64,000 bases of DNA from Qipengyuania pelagi (lineage in GTDB: Bacteria > Pseudomonadota > Alphaproteobacteria > Sphingomonadales > Sphingomonadaceae): positions 1,488,001 to 1,552,000 of the forward strand of contig NZ_WTYD01000001.1 of the NCBI RefSeq assembly GCF_009827295.1, written 5' to 3'. A program made the translations under genes and the position numbers. Below are positions 8,404-17,803 of this stretch, one piece after another (position 1 is the first letter of the stretch; every line of letters starts with the position of its first letter). The notes under the pieces were generated by a model. The model did no database searches, had not been told where the DNA came from, and worked only from the letters and a program-made list of their open reading frames with translations.

Positions 8404-10512
8404 TCAACCCGCGAAGCGCGCCGCAGAGGCTCTGTTCGCATTGTCGTACGGAGCGACAGGCAGGATTCGCCGATCGCGGCCGGAACGACGCTCGGTCGCT
8501 TCGAGGGCCCGCTGGCGCGTTTCCTCGAGAAGGGTGGATACCTGGGTATCGCGCATCGGCTTTCCGAGAAAGTAGCCCTGCCCGAATTCCGCACCCAGCA
8601 ACAGCGCCGTTTCGTGGTCTGCTTCGGTCGCGATATATTCGGCGACGCTTTCCAGCTTCATCGCCGACAGCATCTTGATGACGCCGTTCAACATGTCGCG
8701 ACCGGCCGTATCGCGCGCGCCCCGGATCAGCGATCCGTCGATCTTGACCTTGTCGAACTTGATCTCGCGCAGATAGACGAGCGAGGCGAAACCGGCGCCG
8801 AAATCGTCGAGCGCGATCCGACACCCGGCCTCGCGCAGAATCTCGATATTGCGGCGCGCGACGTCGAAATTGATCAGCATCGCCGTCTCGGTGATCTCGA
8901 ATTGCAGGCGGTTGGGCTGAATGCCGCTGGCTTCGACCAGAGCGATGATCTCGCTTGCGGCATTATCCCCGCAGATATGCGCGGCGCTGAGATTGAAGGA
9001 CAGGCGACAGGGCGGCTCCCAGTCCTTCGCGAAATTCAGCGCTTTACAGAGAAGCGCAATCGTGATCTCTCTGATCAGTCCGTTGCGCTCCGCTATGGCG
9101 ATGAACTGGCTGGGCTGGATTTCGCCGAGCAAAGGATGATGCCACCGCGCCAGCGCCTCGAAGCTGGAAATCTCGCCCGTCCTGAGATTGACGATCGGCT
9201 GATAGGCGAGCGAGAAATGATCGAGCGCATCGCGCTTCGACATCTCGGTCTCGATGGCGGCGAGGCGCATCGCCTCGTCGCGAATGTGATCGTCGAAAAG
9301 CTTGAGGGTTTCCAGCCCCTCCCGCTTCGCGACGTAGAGTGCCGAATCGGCGTCCTGGAGGGCTTGCGCCACGGTGGTTTGGCCGGCTTCGACGATCCTT
9401 CCCCCTGCGCTGCCACCGATGGTTACGTAGGCATTCGACAATCTCATCGGACGGCGCAATTGGGCCAGTGCGCGGTCGCAGCGTGCCACCAATTCGCAGG
9501 TATCGCTCGTCTGCGGCTTGCCCGCGACGAACACCGCGAACTCGTCGCCGCCAAGCCGCCCCACGATCGCATTTTTCGGCAACGCCCGTTGCAGACGCCG
9601 CGCGACGAAGCGCAGGACGATATCGCCGGCATAATGGCCGTAATGATCGTTGATCGGCTTGAAGCGATCGAGGTCGATCACCACCAACACGCCGCTGCTT
9701 CCCCGGTCCAGCTGGGCTTCGATGTCGCGCATGAAGGCATAGCGATTGCGTACGCCGGTCAGGGCATCGAATTCGGAGCGATACTGGGCGCTGCGCCGAG
9801 CCTCGATCAGTTCGCCGTTCGCCTTCTCGGTACGTTCCAGCGCCGCGTCGGCGTCGAACTGCGCGCGAAAGAGATTCAGCTGAGCCTTGTGGCTGAGCAC
9901 TGCGAGGTAGAAACCGATCGCCACGATCCCCGCCAGCGACAGGGGCATGAAGAGGTTGCCGGCAGGAAACAGGAACAGCGCCGCTGTCACGAGCGGAAAC
10001 AGGAAACAGAAGAAAATCACTTGTGAGGCGAAGAGCACACCCGTCAGCGCCGCCCCCTGAATCAGGCCCGACAGCAGACCAAGCCCGAAGATCTGCGACC
10101 ACCCGAAGCCGTCCGGGTCATATGTCACCACGGATAGCGAGAGGGCGAGATAGAAATAGGCCTGGGCCAGCGACAGAATGAGCACCATCATGGCGGTCAG
10201 CCGCGCGGCGGCTGGGCTCACGTCCTCGCGTTTCTCCGGCGGGGGCGGCAGGGCCCAATGCTTGAACCGCAATACGACTGCCAAGAGCAGAACCGTGCCC
10301 ACGATCCGTGTCGGAAGTTCGGAGGGAAAGTTCACGGCCACGGCAGCGAACGGCAGGAGGATCGCGAGATAATAGACGAAAATCGTCTGGCGCACGGATC
10401 GGATGCGTTCACGGCTGAATTTCTCCGTGAACGGATCGTCATCGAAAAAGCCGATGATCGAGTCGATGCGCTTCAGGAAGGTCACACGGATTCCGCCATG
10501 GCGCCGAATCAT
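8404..10512 (-). CDS. Membrane GGDEF-EAL protein (c-di-GMP cyclase/phosphodiesterase)
   Basis: A 702-residue protein. Five or six membrane helices cover about residues 45-205 and resemble no named sensor domain. A short coiled linker follows, then a GGDEF domain with an intact GGDEF motif at about 321-325, and an EAL domain from about 430. EAL residues are intact in the FEALARW motif (about 452-454), ITETAML and LDDFGAGFASL. The RxxD inhibitory site upstream of GGDEF is absent. Both activities are thus possible. It lies between ctaB and an epoxide-hydrolase gene, inside what is normally a continuous cta operon. Confidence 0.93.
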   Translation of the reverse strand: MIRRHGGIRVTFLKRIDSIIGFFDDDPFTEKFSRERIRSVRQTIFVYYLAILLPFAAVAVNFPSELPTRIVGTVLLLAVVLRFKHWALPPPPEKREDVSPAAARLTAMMVLILSLAQAYFYLALSLSVVTYDPDGFGWSQIFGLGLLSGLIQGAALTGVLFASQVIFFCFLFPLVTAALFLFPAGNLFMPLSLAGIVAIGFYLAVLSHKAQLNLFRAQFDADAALERTEKANGELIEARRSAQYRSEFDALTGVRNRYAFMRDIEAQLDRGSSGVLVVIDLDRFKPINDHYGHYAGDIVLRFVARRLQRALPKNAIVGRLGGDEFAVFVAGKPQTSDTCELVARCDRALAQLRRPMRLSNAYVTIGGSAGGRIVEAGQTTVAQALQDADSALYVAKREGLETLKLFDDHIRDEAMRLAAIETEMSKRDALDHFSLAYQPIVNLRTGEISSFEALARWHHPLLGEIQPSQFIAIAERNGLIREITIALLCKALNFAKDWEPPCRLSFNLSAAHICGDNAASEIIALVEASGIQPNRLQFEITETAMLINFDVARRNIEILREAGCRIALDDFGAGFASLVYLREIKFDKVKIDGSLIRGARDTAGRDMLNGVIKMLSAMKLESVAEYIATEADHETALLLGAEFGQGYFLGKPMRDTQVSTLLEETRQRALEATERRSGRDRRILPVAPYDNANRASAARFAG

Positions 10513-10588
10513 ATCGCCTCAGGCTCTCATTCGTATTTAACGTATAATAGGTATTTTTACATATCTTGCGAGGGGTAGATAGAGGGCG
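10513..10588 (-). promoter_or_regulatory. AT-rich leader of the GGDEF-EAL gene
   Basis: This 76-base gap is strikingly AT-rich against its surroundings (around 10528-10565). It lies directly upstream of the GGDEF-EAL ATG on the minus strand. TATTAT- and TATACG-like hexamers are present, but I cannot match a clear -35 box. The composition suggests an independent promoter here rather than simple read-through. Confidence 0.35.
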
Positions 10589-11569
10589 TCACTCTTCGTC
10601 GAGCTGTTTCAGCCAGTCCAATAAAAGCCGGTTCACCTCTTCGGGGCGCTCCTGCTGTGTCCAGTGGCCGACCCCATCGAGGATGTGTCCCTCGATCTTC
10701 GGCGCGAACATGCGCATCAGCGCGACCGGATCCGTGACCGCGCCGAACAGGAAGGTCGCCGGATCGCGCGTGCCGCCGATGAAGAGGCTGGGCTGTTCGA
10801 TGCGGCGATCTTTGTACCCTTGCAGCCATTCGAAATCGCGCTCGTGATTGCGATAGCGGTTGAGGGGGCCGCGAAAACCCGAGGCGCGAAATTCCGCTTC
10901 GTAGAAATCGAGATCGTCCTCGGTCAGCCAGGATACCGGCGCGGGGTCGGGCAGGCCCTCAAGGAAGGTCGCGCCATAGGGCTTGTCCCAGTAGCTGCCG
11001 GGCGGCACGTCACCGCTGATCGAATACATCATGCGCTGGACGAAATCGCGCGGGTCCTTCTCTGCCTCCGCCTCGGCGACGCCGGGTTCCTGGAAATACT
11101 CCTGGTAGAAGAACTTCCCCTGGCTGGTGAAGTGCTGGTGGAAGACCTCCGTGAAGGGCCGCTGCGGCACGCCCGAGAAGGGGACGGAGAGACCCGCCAC
11201 GGCGCGGAAATGCTGGGGATTGGTCAGCGCCGTGTTCCAGACGATCGGCGCGCCCCAGTCATGCCCGATCAGGATCGCCGGGCGATCCGGGCTGAGAGCC
11301 GTTTTGAGGCCGACAAGATCACCGACGATCTTCTCGAGCGCGTAATCCTCGATCGCTTCGGGTTTGTCCGAACCGCCATAGCCGCGCACGTCGATCGCGC
11401 AGGCGGTGTACCCCGCTTGCGCCAGCGGTGTGAGTTGGTGGCGCCAGCTATACCAGCTTTCGGGGAAGCCGTGGACAAGGATGACAAGCGGCGCATCCGA
11501 TGCCGGATCGCCGTCGATCGCGCAGCGCAGGCTGACGTCACCGACATCAATGGTTTGCATTTGGGGCAT
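10589..11569 (-). CDS. Alpha/beta hydrolase, epoxide hydrolase type
   Basis: A 326-residue soluble hydrolase. The oxyanion motif is HGFPESWYSWRHQL (about residues 33-46). The nucleophile elbow is GHDWGAPI with Asp as nucleophile, as in soluble epoxide hydrolases rather than esterases. The C-terminal histidine lies in GVGHWTQQERPEEV. Cap-domain tyrosines are plausible but not assigned. I use the ATG at 11569 (MPQMQTIDVG); ten further codons upstream are open from a non-ATG start. It lies between ctaD and the GGDEF-EAL gene on the same strand, after the ctaD terminator. The natural substrate is unknown. Confidence 0.88.
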   Translation of the reverse strand: MPQMQTIDVGDVSLRCAIDGDPASDAPLVILVHGFPESWYSWRHQLTPLAQAGYTACAIDVRGYGGSDKPEAIEDYALEKIVGDLVGLKTALSPDRPAILIGHDWGAPIVWNTALTNPQHFRAVAGLSVPFSGVPQRPFTEVFHQHFTSQGKFFYQEYFQEPGVAEAEAEKDPRDFVQRMMYSISGDVPPGSYWDKPYGATFLEGLPDPAPVSWLTEDDLDFYEAEFRASGFRGPLNRYRNHERDFEWLQGYKDRRIEQPSLFIGGTRDPATFLFGAVTDPVALMRMFAPKIEGHILDGVGHWTQQERPEEVNRLLLDWLKQLDEE

Positions 11570-11670
11570 GGCGCATCCTCTCGTCTGATCGGATTTCACC
11601 CTACGCTCGCGTCAGGAGCGATGTCGAGGCGGGAAAGGCCAGCCGTTCGCCCGACGCGCGCGGGCGAGCG

Positions 11671-11701
11671 AAAACAAAACGGCCGGTCCTTGGGACCGGC
11701 C
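11671..11701 (-). terminator. Rho-independent terminator after ctaC-ctaD
   Basis: A 9-base perfect stem (GGCCGGTCC at 11681-11689 pairing with 11693-11701) and a 3-base loop. On the minus strand it is followed by GTTTTGTTTT. It lies 38 bases past the ctaD stop and ends the ctaC-ctaD transcript before the hydrolase gene. Confidence 0.8.
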
Positions 11702-11738
11702 GCTAAGTGATATTTGGTGACCCAGAGGCCGCCTAGGA

Positions 11739-13475
11739 TCAGGCAGGCTCTCCATGCTCCTTGGCACGCTGATCGGCCGGACGGTGATCGTGGTAGTCGT
11801 GATGGTCCTCGATCACCGGCAGGGTCTCGAACTGGTGGAACGGCGGCGGGCTGGACAGCGTCCATTCCAGCGTCGTCGCACCCGGACCCCACGGATTGTT
11901 GCCCGCCTTCTTGCCCGCCACGAAGGCGTAGACGAGATTGGCGAAGAACAGCAGCATACTGGCGGCCATGATGACATAGCCCCACGAGCTGATCGCATTC
12001 CAGTATTCGTAGGCCGGGGTGTAGTCCGGGTAGCGGCGCGGCATTCCCTGAAGGCCGAGGAAGTGCTGCGGGAAGAAGATCACGTTCACGCCGATGAAGA
12101 AGCCCCAGAAATGCAGGTGCGCCAGCAGTTCGCTGTGCATCCGGCCGCTCATCTTCGGGAACCAGTAGTAGAACGCTGCGAACAGCGAGAACACCGCACC
12201 CATCGACAGCACGTAATGGAAGTGCGCCACGACGAAATAGGTGTCATGAACGACATCGTCGATCCCGCCATTGGCGAGATAGACGCCGGTCACGCCGCCG
12301 ACGGTGAACAGGAAGATGAAGCCCATCGCCCATACCATGGGCGATTTGAACTCGATCGATCCGCCCCACATCGTGGCGATCCAGCTGAAGATCTTCACGC
12401 CGGTCGGCACCGCGATCACCATGGTCGCCGCAGTGAAATACATCTTCGTGTTCACGTCGAGGCCGACCGTATACATGTGGTGCGCCCACACGATGAAACC
12501 GACCACGCCGATCGCGACCATGGCGTAGGCCATGCCGAGATAGCCGAACACCGGCTTGCGGCTGAAGGTCGCCACGATCTGGCTGACCATGCCGAAGCCC
12601 GGCAGGATCATGATGTAGACCTCGGGGTGACCGAAGAACCAGAACAGGTGCTGGTAGAGCACCGGATCGCCGCCGCCCGCCGGATCGAAGAAGGTCGTCC
12701 CGAAATTACGGTCGGTCAGCAGCATGGTGATCGCTGCGGCCAGAACCGGCAGCGCCAGCAGGAGCAGGAAGGCGGTGACCAGCACCGACCACACGAACAG
12801 CGGCATCTTGTGCAGGGTCATGCCCGGCGCGCGCATGTTGAAGATGGTGGTGATGAAATTGGTCGCACCCAGGATCGAGCCTGCGCCCGCAAGGTGCAGC
12901 GCGAAGATCGCGAAATCGACCGCCGGACCCTGGCTGCCGGTCGTGGACAGAGGCGCGTACACGGTCCAGCCCGTACCCGCACCGGGCCCGGTGCCGCCGG
13001 GGACGAACATCGAGAAGATCAGGCTGAAGAAGCCCGCCACGGTCAGCCAGAACGACACGTTGTTCATGCGCGGGAAGGCCATGTCCGGCGCGCCGATCAT
13101 CAGCGGCACGAACCAGTTGCCGAAGCCGCCGATCATCGCGGGCATGACCATGAAGAACACCATGATCAGGCCGTGCGCGGTGATGAACACGTTCCACATA
13201 TGGAGCGAGGTGTCGAAATCCGACGTCCCGCCCATCAGCTGTGCCCAATAGGTCAGATATTGGATACCCGGCTCGTGCAGCTCGGCACGCATGATGCCCG
13301 AGATCGCACCGCCGACGATCCCCGCGACGATCGCGAAGATCAGGTACAGCGTACCGATGTCCTTGTGGTTGGTGGACATGAACCAGCGCGCGAAGAAACC
13401 GGGGGTGTGATGCGCGTCATGATCGTGCGCATGATCCTCGGTATGGGCCTGGAAGTGGTCGGCGGTGGTAGCCAT
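11739..13475 (-). CDS. ctaD: Cytochrome c oxidase subunit I
   Basis: A 578-residue, 12-helix catalytic subunit holding heme a and the heme a3-CuB centre. Visible signatures are [15 protein letters not shown] at the first helix, the CuB region [16 protein letters not shown] with the His-Tyr cross-link pair, and [10 protein letters not shown]. The heme-ligand segment [16 protein letters not shown] is also present. The N-terminus carries a His-rich stretch (residues 8-24). ATG at 13475 with AGGAAC upstream. It follows ctaC by 64 bases and is ended by a hairpin. It acts in the inner membrane as the proton-pumping terminal oxidase. Confidence 0.98.
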   Translation of the reverse strand: MATTADHFQAHTEDHAHDHDAHHTPGFFARWFMSTNHKDIGTLYLIFAIVAGIVGGAISGIMRAELHEPGIQYLTYWAQLMGGTSDFDTSLHMWNVFITAHGLIMVFFMVMPAMIGGFGNWFVPLMIGAPDMAFPRMNNVSFWLTVAGFFSLIFSMFVPGGTGPGAGTGWTVYAPLSTTGSQGPAVDFAIFALHLAGAGSILGATNFITTIFNMRAPGMTLHKMPLFVWSVLVTAFLLLLALPVLAAAITMLLTDRNFGTTFFDPAGGGDPVLYQHLFWFFGHPEVYIMILPGFGMVSQIVATFSRKPVFGYLGMAYAMVAIGVVGFIVWAHHMYTVGLDVNTKMYFTAATMVIAVPTGVKIFSWIATMWGGSIEFKSPMVWAMGFIFLFTVGGVTGVYLANGGIDDVVHDTYFVVAHFHYVLSMGAVFSLFAAFYYWFPKMSGRMHSELLAHLHFWGFFIGVNVIFFPQHFLGLQGMPRRYPDYTPAYEYWNAISSWGYVIMAASMLLFFANLVYAFVAGKKAGNNPWGPGATTLEWTLSSPPPFHQFETLPVIEDHHDYHDHRPADQRAKEHGEPA

Positions 13476-13539
13476 GGTCTGCTGTTCCTAGCGCTCGGTA
13501 AGTCGTCTGTTTCGTTCGTTCGGTATCGGGCGAGCTATA

Positions 13540-14661
13540 TCACGTCGTCGGCGACGTGTCCTCGGTCGGTGGGGCACCCGCGCCCGGCGCACCGGGCACC
13601 GCGCTCTCGGGACCCTGGACCGGCGCCAGCTCGGGCTCCGCTTCCTCCGCGTCGCCGAAGGTGCCGCCCTGCGCCAGCACCCAGGCGCGCCACTCGTCGA
13701 CCGGCAAGGCCTCGATCGCGATCGGCATATAGGCGTGGCGCGCACCGCACAGCTCGGAACACTGGCCGTAATACACGCCCGGCTCGTCGATGGTCAGCAG
13801 GCGCTCGTTCAACCGGCCCGGAATCGCGTCGATCTTGAACCATAGGCTGGGCACCGCGAAGCTGTGAATCACGTCCGCGCCGGTCGTCTGCAAGCGGATC
13901 GGCACGCCAGCCGGCAGCACGAGGCGGTTATCGACCGCCAGCTGCGGCGGCTCGCCCTCGGCGACGGCCTGCGCCTCGTCCTTCATGTTCGAGATGATTT
14001 CGAACCCGCCATTGTCGGGATAGGTGTAACCCCAATACCACTGATAGCCGGTCGCCTTGACGGTGACGGCGTCTTCCGGCGGCGTTTCGTACTGGCGCGC
14101 CAGCAGCGAGATCGAGGGAATGGCGATGCCCACCAGGATCAGCACGGGGATCAGGGTCCACGCGACTTCGAGGCCGGTATTGTGCGTCGTCTTCGAAGGA
14201 GTGGGATTGGCGCGGCGATTGAACCGCACGACCACCCAGATGAGCAGGGCGAGCACGAAAACGCTGATCGCGACCATGACCCAGAACAGGCCGAAATGGA
14301 GATTACGGGCGAACTTGCCGATTTCCGAATGCTGGTCCTGCACGTCGATGCCGCCATTGACCGGCATGCCCTTGCCCGCGGTCGGCGCCATGGGCGTATA
14401 GCTGCCGGCCGGATCGACCACCGCGTCGGGATCGGCCACATCGGCGGCCTCGTCCGCGGGAACCTGCTCCAGCGCGGCGGACGGCGTGACGGCAGGTGCC
14501 GGCGCGACAAGATCGTCCGCCTGCAACGTCGTTTCGGATTGCGCCTGCGCCGGGCCCGCCGCGAGGAAGGCCGCCGCGAATGCGAGCGCCAGCAGAACGG
14601 CAAGGCCCGCGACGATGCGGGAGAGGCCGTGACGGGGTGCGGTAGAATTAAGGATCGACAT
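13540..14661 (-). CDS. ctaC: Cytochrome c oxidase subunit II
   Basis: A 373-residue protein with a signal peptide (AGPAQAQ cleavage region near residue 42), an acidic Pro/Ala-rich linker, and two membrane helices (about residues 130-150 and 175-195). A periplasmic cupredoxin domain follows. The CuA site is visible as GQCSELCGARHAYM, with an earlier His in IHSFAVPSLWFK. An unusually long acidic C-terminal tail (about 40 residues, rich in Glu, Pro and Ala) follows the cupredoxin domain. I chose the ATG at 14661 (MSILNSTAP). It is first in the cta transcript, with a promoter at about 14775-14803. Confidence 0.97.
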   Translation of the reverse strand: MSILNSTAPRHGLSRIVAGLAVLLALAFAAAFLAAGPAQAQSETTLQADDLVAPAPAVTPSAALEQVPADEAADVADPDAVVDPAGSYTPMAPTAGKGMPVNGGIDVQDQHSEIGKFARNLHFGLFWVMVAISVFVLALLIWVVVRFNRRANPTPSKTTHNTGLEVAWTLIPVLILVGIAIPSISLLARQYETPPEDAVTVKATGYQWYWGYTYPDNGGFEIISNMKDEAQAVAEGEPPQLAVDNRLVLPAGVPIRLQTTGADVIHSFAVPSLWFKIDAIPGRLNERLLTIDEPGVYYGQCSELCGARHAYMPIAIEALPVDEWRAWVLAQGGTFGDAEEAEPELAPVQGPESAVPGAPGAGAPPTEDTSPTT

Positions 14662-14774
14662 GCTGTTCCGCTTCGCTGGGCGGGCGCCCCGTGCGCGACA
14701 GGCGGGCTCCCGTGATCGAAAAACGTCCCGGGCAGCGCAGTAAAACCCTGCATCCACGGGTCGGTTCGCACCGG

Positions 14775-14803
14775 CCTATAAGCGCGCTTCTCGCCAGCCT
14801 CAA
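14775..14803 (-). promoter_or_regulatory. Putative sigma70-type promoter of ctaC-ctaD
   Basis: On the minus strand TTGAGG (14803-14798), a 17-base spacer and TATAGG (14780-14775) form a good housekeeping promoter pattern. It sits about 110 bases upstream of the ctaC ATG, in the divergent gap between ctaC and pyrE. Confidence 0.55.
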
Positions 14804-14892
14804 GCGCGCGGGGAAAAAAATCCGTCCCACATGACGACCGACCCCACAGGGCTCTTGCAGAAGCGCGCGCGACAGGCTTTGAACGCGCGCCT

Positions 14893-15483
14893 ATGAACGA
14901 ACCGATGACCGACGAAACCCTGATCGCCGAATTTCGCGCCAGCGAAGCCCTGCTCGAGGGGCATTTCCTGCTCTCCTCGGGACGGCATTCCGCGCATTAT
15001 CTCCAATGCGCGCGAGTCCTGATGGATGCGGAACGTGCCGGACGGCTGGCTCGCGCACTCGTCCAGCGCCTGCCGCGCGACCTGCGCAGCCGGATCGATA
15101 TCGTGGTCAGCCCGGCGATGGGCGGGCTCATCATCGGGCACGAGGTCGGCCGGGCGCTGCAACGGGACGCGATCTTCCTCGAACGCCCGGACGGCGTTTT
15201 CCATCTGCGGCGCGGCTTTCGCCTCGAAGAGGGGCAGAAGGTCCTGATGGTGGAGGACGTGGTGACGACCGGCCTGTCCAGCCGCGAGGCGATCGCGGCG
15301 GTGGCGCGCGAGGGCGGCGAGGTGATCGCGGAAGCGGCGCTGGTCGACCGCAGCAACGGCTCCGTCGATCTGGGCGTGCCATTCTATCCGCTTCTGGACA
15401 TCAATTTCCCGACCTACGCAGAGGACGAAGTGCCCCCCGAACTCGCCGCCATTCCCGTGACCAAGCCCGGCAGCCGCGCCTGA
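14893..15483 (+). CDS. pyrE: Orotate phosphoribosyltransferase
   Basis: A 196-residue enzyme joining orotate to PRPP in pyrimidine synthesis. The PRPP-binding loop VLMVEDVVTTGLSSREA is near residues 117-133. SPAMGGLIIGHEVGRAL is the substrate-side loop of the thermophile/alphaproteobacterial PyrE group. It opens a plus-strand cluster: pdxJ starts two bases after its stop. The upstream 230 bases are shared with divergent ctaC. Confidence 0.95.
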   Translation: MNEPMTDETLIAEFRASEALLEGHFLLSSGRHSAHYLQCARVLMDAERAGRLARALVQRLPRDLRSRIDIVVSPAMGGLIIGHEVGRALQRDAIFLERPDGVFHLRRGFRLEEGQKVLMVEDVVTTGLSSREAIAAVAREGGEVIAEAALVDRSNGSVDLGVPFYPLLDINFPTYAEDEVPPELAAIPVTKPGSRA

Positions 15484-15484
15484 T

Positions 15485-16249
15485 ATGCCCACGGCGGCTC
15501 GCACCCCTTTGCGCCACCCCCTGCGTTTAGGCGTGAACATCGATCACGTCGCTACCATCCGCAATGCGCGCGGGGGGGACCATCCAGATCCGGTGCGTGC
15601 GGCGGAGATCGTGGCGCGCGTCGGGGGTGACGGGATCACCGCGCATCTGCGCGAGGATCGGCGTCATATCCGCGATGCGGATTTGAGGCGAATCCAGGAA
15701 GCGACGGACCTCCCCCTCAATCTAGAAATGGCCGCCACCGAGGAAATGCTGGCGATCGCGCTTGCCCATTCTCCCCACGCCGCCTGCATCGTCCCCGAAA
15801 AGCGCGAGGAACGCACGACCGAGGGCGGGCTGGACGCGGCGGGCCTGCACAACACCCTCGCCCCCATCGTCGATCGGCTGCGCGAAGCCGGTATCCGCGT
15901 CTCGCTCTTCATCGAGGCGCAGGAGCGGCAGCTCGATGCCGCGCTGCGTCTGGGCGCGCCGGTGGTCGAATTCCACACCGGCGAATATGCGCACGCATTC
16001 GAATCGGGTGATCAGGAGCGCACCGCGCACGAGTTGAAGCGGATCGCGGACATGGCCGCGCTCGCCGCCAAGAACGGGATCGAACCCCATGCCGGCCACG
16101 GCCTGACCTACGAGAACGTCCAGCCGATCGCCGCCATTCCGCAATTGGCGGAGCTGAATATCGGCCATTATCTGGTGGGCGAGGCGGTGTTCGTCGGGCT
16201 CGAGCAGGCAGTCCGCCACATGCGCGAACTGATGGATGACGCGCGATGA
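15485..16249 (+). CDS. pdxJ: Pyridoxine 5'-phosphate synthase
   Basis: A 254-residue TIM-barrel enzyme making pyridoxine 5'-phosphate from deoxyxylulose 5-phosphate and aminoacetone phosphate. The N-terminal LGVNIDHVATIRNARGG, the ITAHLREDRRHI strand and the C-terminal AGHGLTYENV and ELNIGHYLVGEA motifs are classic. It starts two bases after pyrE and its end overlaps the next gene (ATGA). The pdxJ-acpS-lepB arrangement is common in proteobacteria. Confidence 0.96.
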   Translation: MPTAARTPLRHPLRLGVNIDHVATIRNARGGDHPDPVRAAEIVARVGGDGITAHLREDRRHIRDADLRRIQEATDLPLNLEMAATEEMLAIALAHSPHAACIVPEKREERTTEGGLDAAGLHNTLAPIVDRLREAGIRVSLFIEAQERQLDAALRLGAPVVEFHTGEYAHAFESGDQERTAHELKRIADMAALAAKNGIEPHAGHGLTYENVQPIAAIPQLAELNIGHYLVGEAVFVGLEQAVRHMRELMDDAR

Positions 16250-16518
16250 TGGCGGCGCACCCATCCTCGCGCGATAACCGCCTGGCGCTGGCCGCGGCGA
16301 TTCCCTTCCTGCTGAGCCTCGCGCTGCTGGGCTTCGCCATCAGCCGCCAGACCTTCCTCGCCTTCGCGATCGGCTGGCCGCTGGTCCAGATCTTCGGTTA
16401 CGGCGGCTCGCTCAGCCTCGCCAAGGGCATAATCGACCACCCGCTGGTCAAGACGCAGATCGTCCTGCACTGGATGATGCTGGCGCTCGTCATCGCCGTT
16501 CTGGTGGGTGCCGCATGA
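16246..16518 (+). CDS. Small conserved membrane protein between pdxJ and acpS
   Basis: A 90-residue protein with two or three hydrophobic helices (about residues 12-32, 36-56 and 70-88). It has no recognisable catalytic motif. Start and stop each overlap a neighbour by four bases (ATGA), so it is translated with pdxJ and acpS. The function is unknown; coupling to lipid/cofactor genes and the membrane location are all that can be said. Confidence 0.8.
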   Translation: MMAAHPSSRDNRLALAAAIPFLLSLALLGFAISRQTFLAFAIGWPLVQIFGYGGSLSLAKGIIDHPLVKTQIVLHWMMLALVIAVLVGAA

Positions 16519-16916
16519 TCATCGGCCTCGGCTCGGACCTCTGCAATATCGAACGAATCCAGGCCTCTCTCGATCGTTTCGGCGAACGCTTCGAAAATCG
16601 CGTCTTCACCGATATCGAACGCGCCAAGGCGAAGAAGCGTCCCTTCACCATCGCCGGCACCTACGCCAAGCGGTTCGCCGCCAAGGAAGCGTTTTCGAAG
16701 GCGGTCGGTACCGGCTTCCGGCGCGGCGTCTTCATGAAGGATATCGGCGTCGTCAACGCCCCGTCGGGCGCGCCGACGCTTGCCTTGACGGGCGGCGCGG
16801 CGAAGCGGCTTGCGGAAATGATCCCTCCCGGCCATGAGGCGCATATTCATCTCACCCTCACCGACGATCATCCATGGGCCCAGGCCTTCGTGATCATCGA
16901 GGCCTTCCCTGCATGA
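16515..16916 (+). CDS. acpS: Holo-[acyl-carrier-protein] synthase
   Basis: A 133-residue phosphopantetheinyl transferase that loads CoA's phosphopantetheine onto ACP. The metal-binding Asp is in [12 protein letters not shown] (residues 3-14). The second motif [18 protein letters not shown] carries the conserved Glu and Lys near residue 58. Length matches the family. The ATG overlaps the previous stop and its own stop overlaps lepB. Confidence 0.96.
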   Translation: MIIGLGSDLCNIERIQASLDRFGERFENRVFTDIERAKAKKRPFTIAGTYAKRFAAKEAFSKAVGTGFRRGVFMKDIGVVNAPSGAPTLALTGGAAKRLAEMIPPGHEAHIHLTLTDDHPWAQAFVIIEAFPA

Positions 16917-17800
16917 GTAGCTCCCCCGCCGTGACCAAACGCGCTCCCAAGACATCCGAGGCCGGCAAAGACGACGTCAACTGGCTCGCGGAACTGCGCG
17001 GCCTCTTCTTCATGCTGCTGGCCGTGTTCACCTTTCACAGCCTCGTGGCGAAGCCATTCTACATCCCGTCCGAATCGATGATGCCGAATCTGCTCGTCGG
17101 CGACCGTCTGATCGTCAGCAAATATCCCTATGGCTGGAACTGGTCCTCGATCAGCTTCCATCTTGCCCCGCGCGGCCATTGGCGCATCTTCGGATCGACG
17201 CCGGACTATGGCGACATCGTGATCCCGGTACATCCCCAGCGGGACGAGGATTACATCAAGCGCGTGGTCGCGCGTCCGGGTGACCGGTTCGAGGTCAGGA
17301 ACGGCCAGATCATCCTCAACGGCAAGCCCGTTCCGCAGGTCGTCGAACCGCCGGTCGATATCCCGATCGATCTCAATTCGACCTGCAACGACTATCCCGA
17401 GATGAAGACCACGCTGCCTTCGGGCGAGCGGGTGTGCGAGATGCCGATTCTGCGCGAAACGCTGCCGAACGGGGCGACCTATCGCATCATCGACCATCTC
17501 GATCAGGAACTCGACAATTATCCCGAGATCACGATCCCGGAAGGCCATGTCTTCGTGATGGGCGACAATCGCGACCATTCGGCGGACAGCCGGGCAAGCG
17601 TCGATGCGCTGGGCCTCGGCGGGCCGATCCCGCTGGAAAATATCGGCGGACGCGCGGAATTCATCACCTTCTCGCTCGACGGGACGACCAACTGGAACCC
17701 GATCAGCTGGTTCACCTCGCTGCGCGATGGACGCGCCTTCACCACTCTGCGCCCTCCCCTGGTCGACACGCCTGCGGGCCAGAACGCGCCGCGCGACTGA
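16913..17800 (+). CDS. lepB: Signal peptidase I
   Basis: A 295-residue inner-membrane protease that removes signal peptides on the periplasmic side. One membrane span is at about residues 22-42. The catalytic Ser is in [10 protein letters not shown], the catalytic Lys in [12 protein letters not shown], and the box E motif is [12 protein letters not shown] chose the ATG at 16913 (MSSSPAVTK), which overlaps the acpS stop (ATGA). The rnc-era pair that usually follows lepB is replaced here by a transporter gene. Confidence 0.96.
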   Translation: MSSSPAVTKRAPKTSEAGKDDVNWLAELRGLFFMLLAVFTFHSLVAKPFYIPSESMMPNLLVGDRLIVSKYPYGWNWSSISFHLAPRGHWRIFGSTPDYGDIVIPVHPQRDEDYIKRVVARPGDRFEVRNGQIILNGKPVPQVVEPPVDIPIDLNSTCNDYPEMKTTLPSGERVCEMPILRETLPNGATYRIIDHLDQELDNYPEITIPEGHVFVMGDNRDHSADSRASVDALGLGGPIPLENIGGRAEFITFSLDGTTNWNPISWFTSLRDGRAFTTLRPPLVDTPAGQNAPRD

Positions 17801-17803
17801 TCC

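Noticed and set aside
11754..13838. Long open frame on the plus strand opposite ctaD (about 694 codons)
   Set aside because: It lies entirely antisense to ctaD/ctaC, is rich in His/Arg/Asp as expected of a shadow frame in high-GC DNA, and shows no family.
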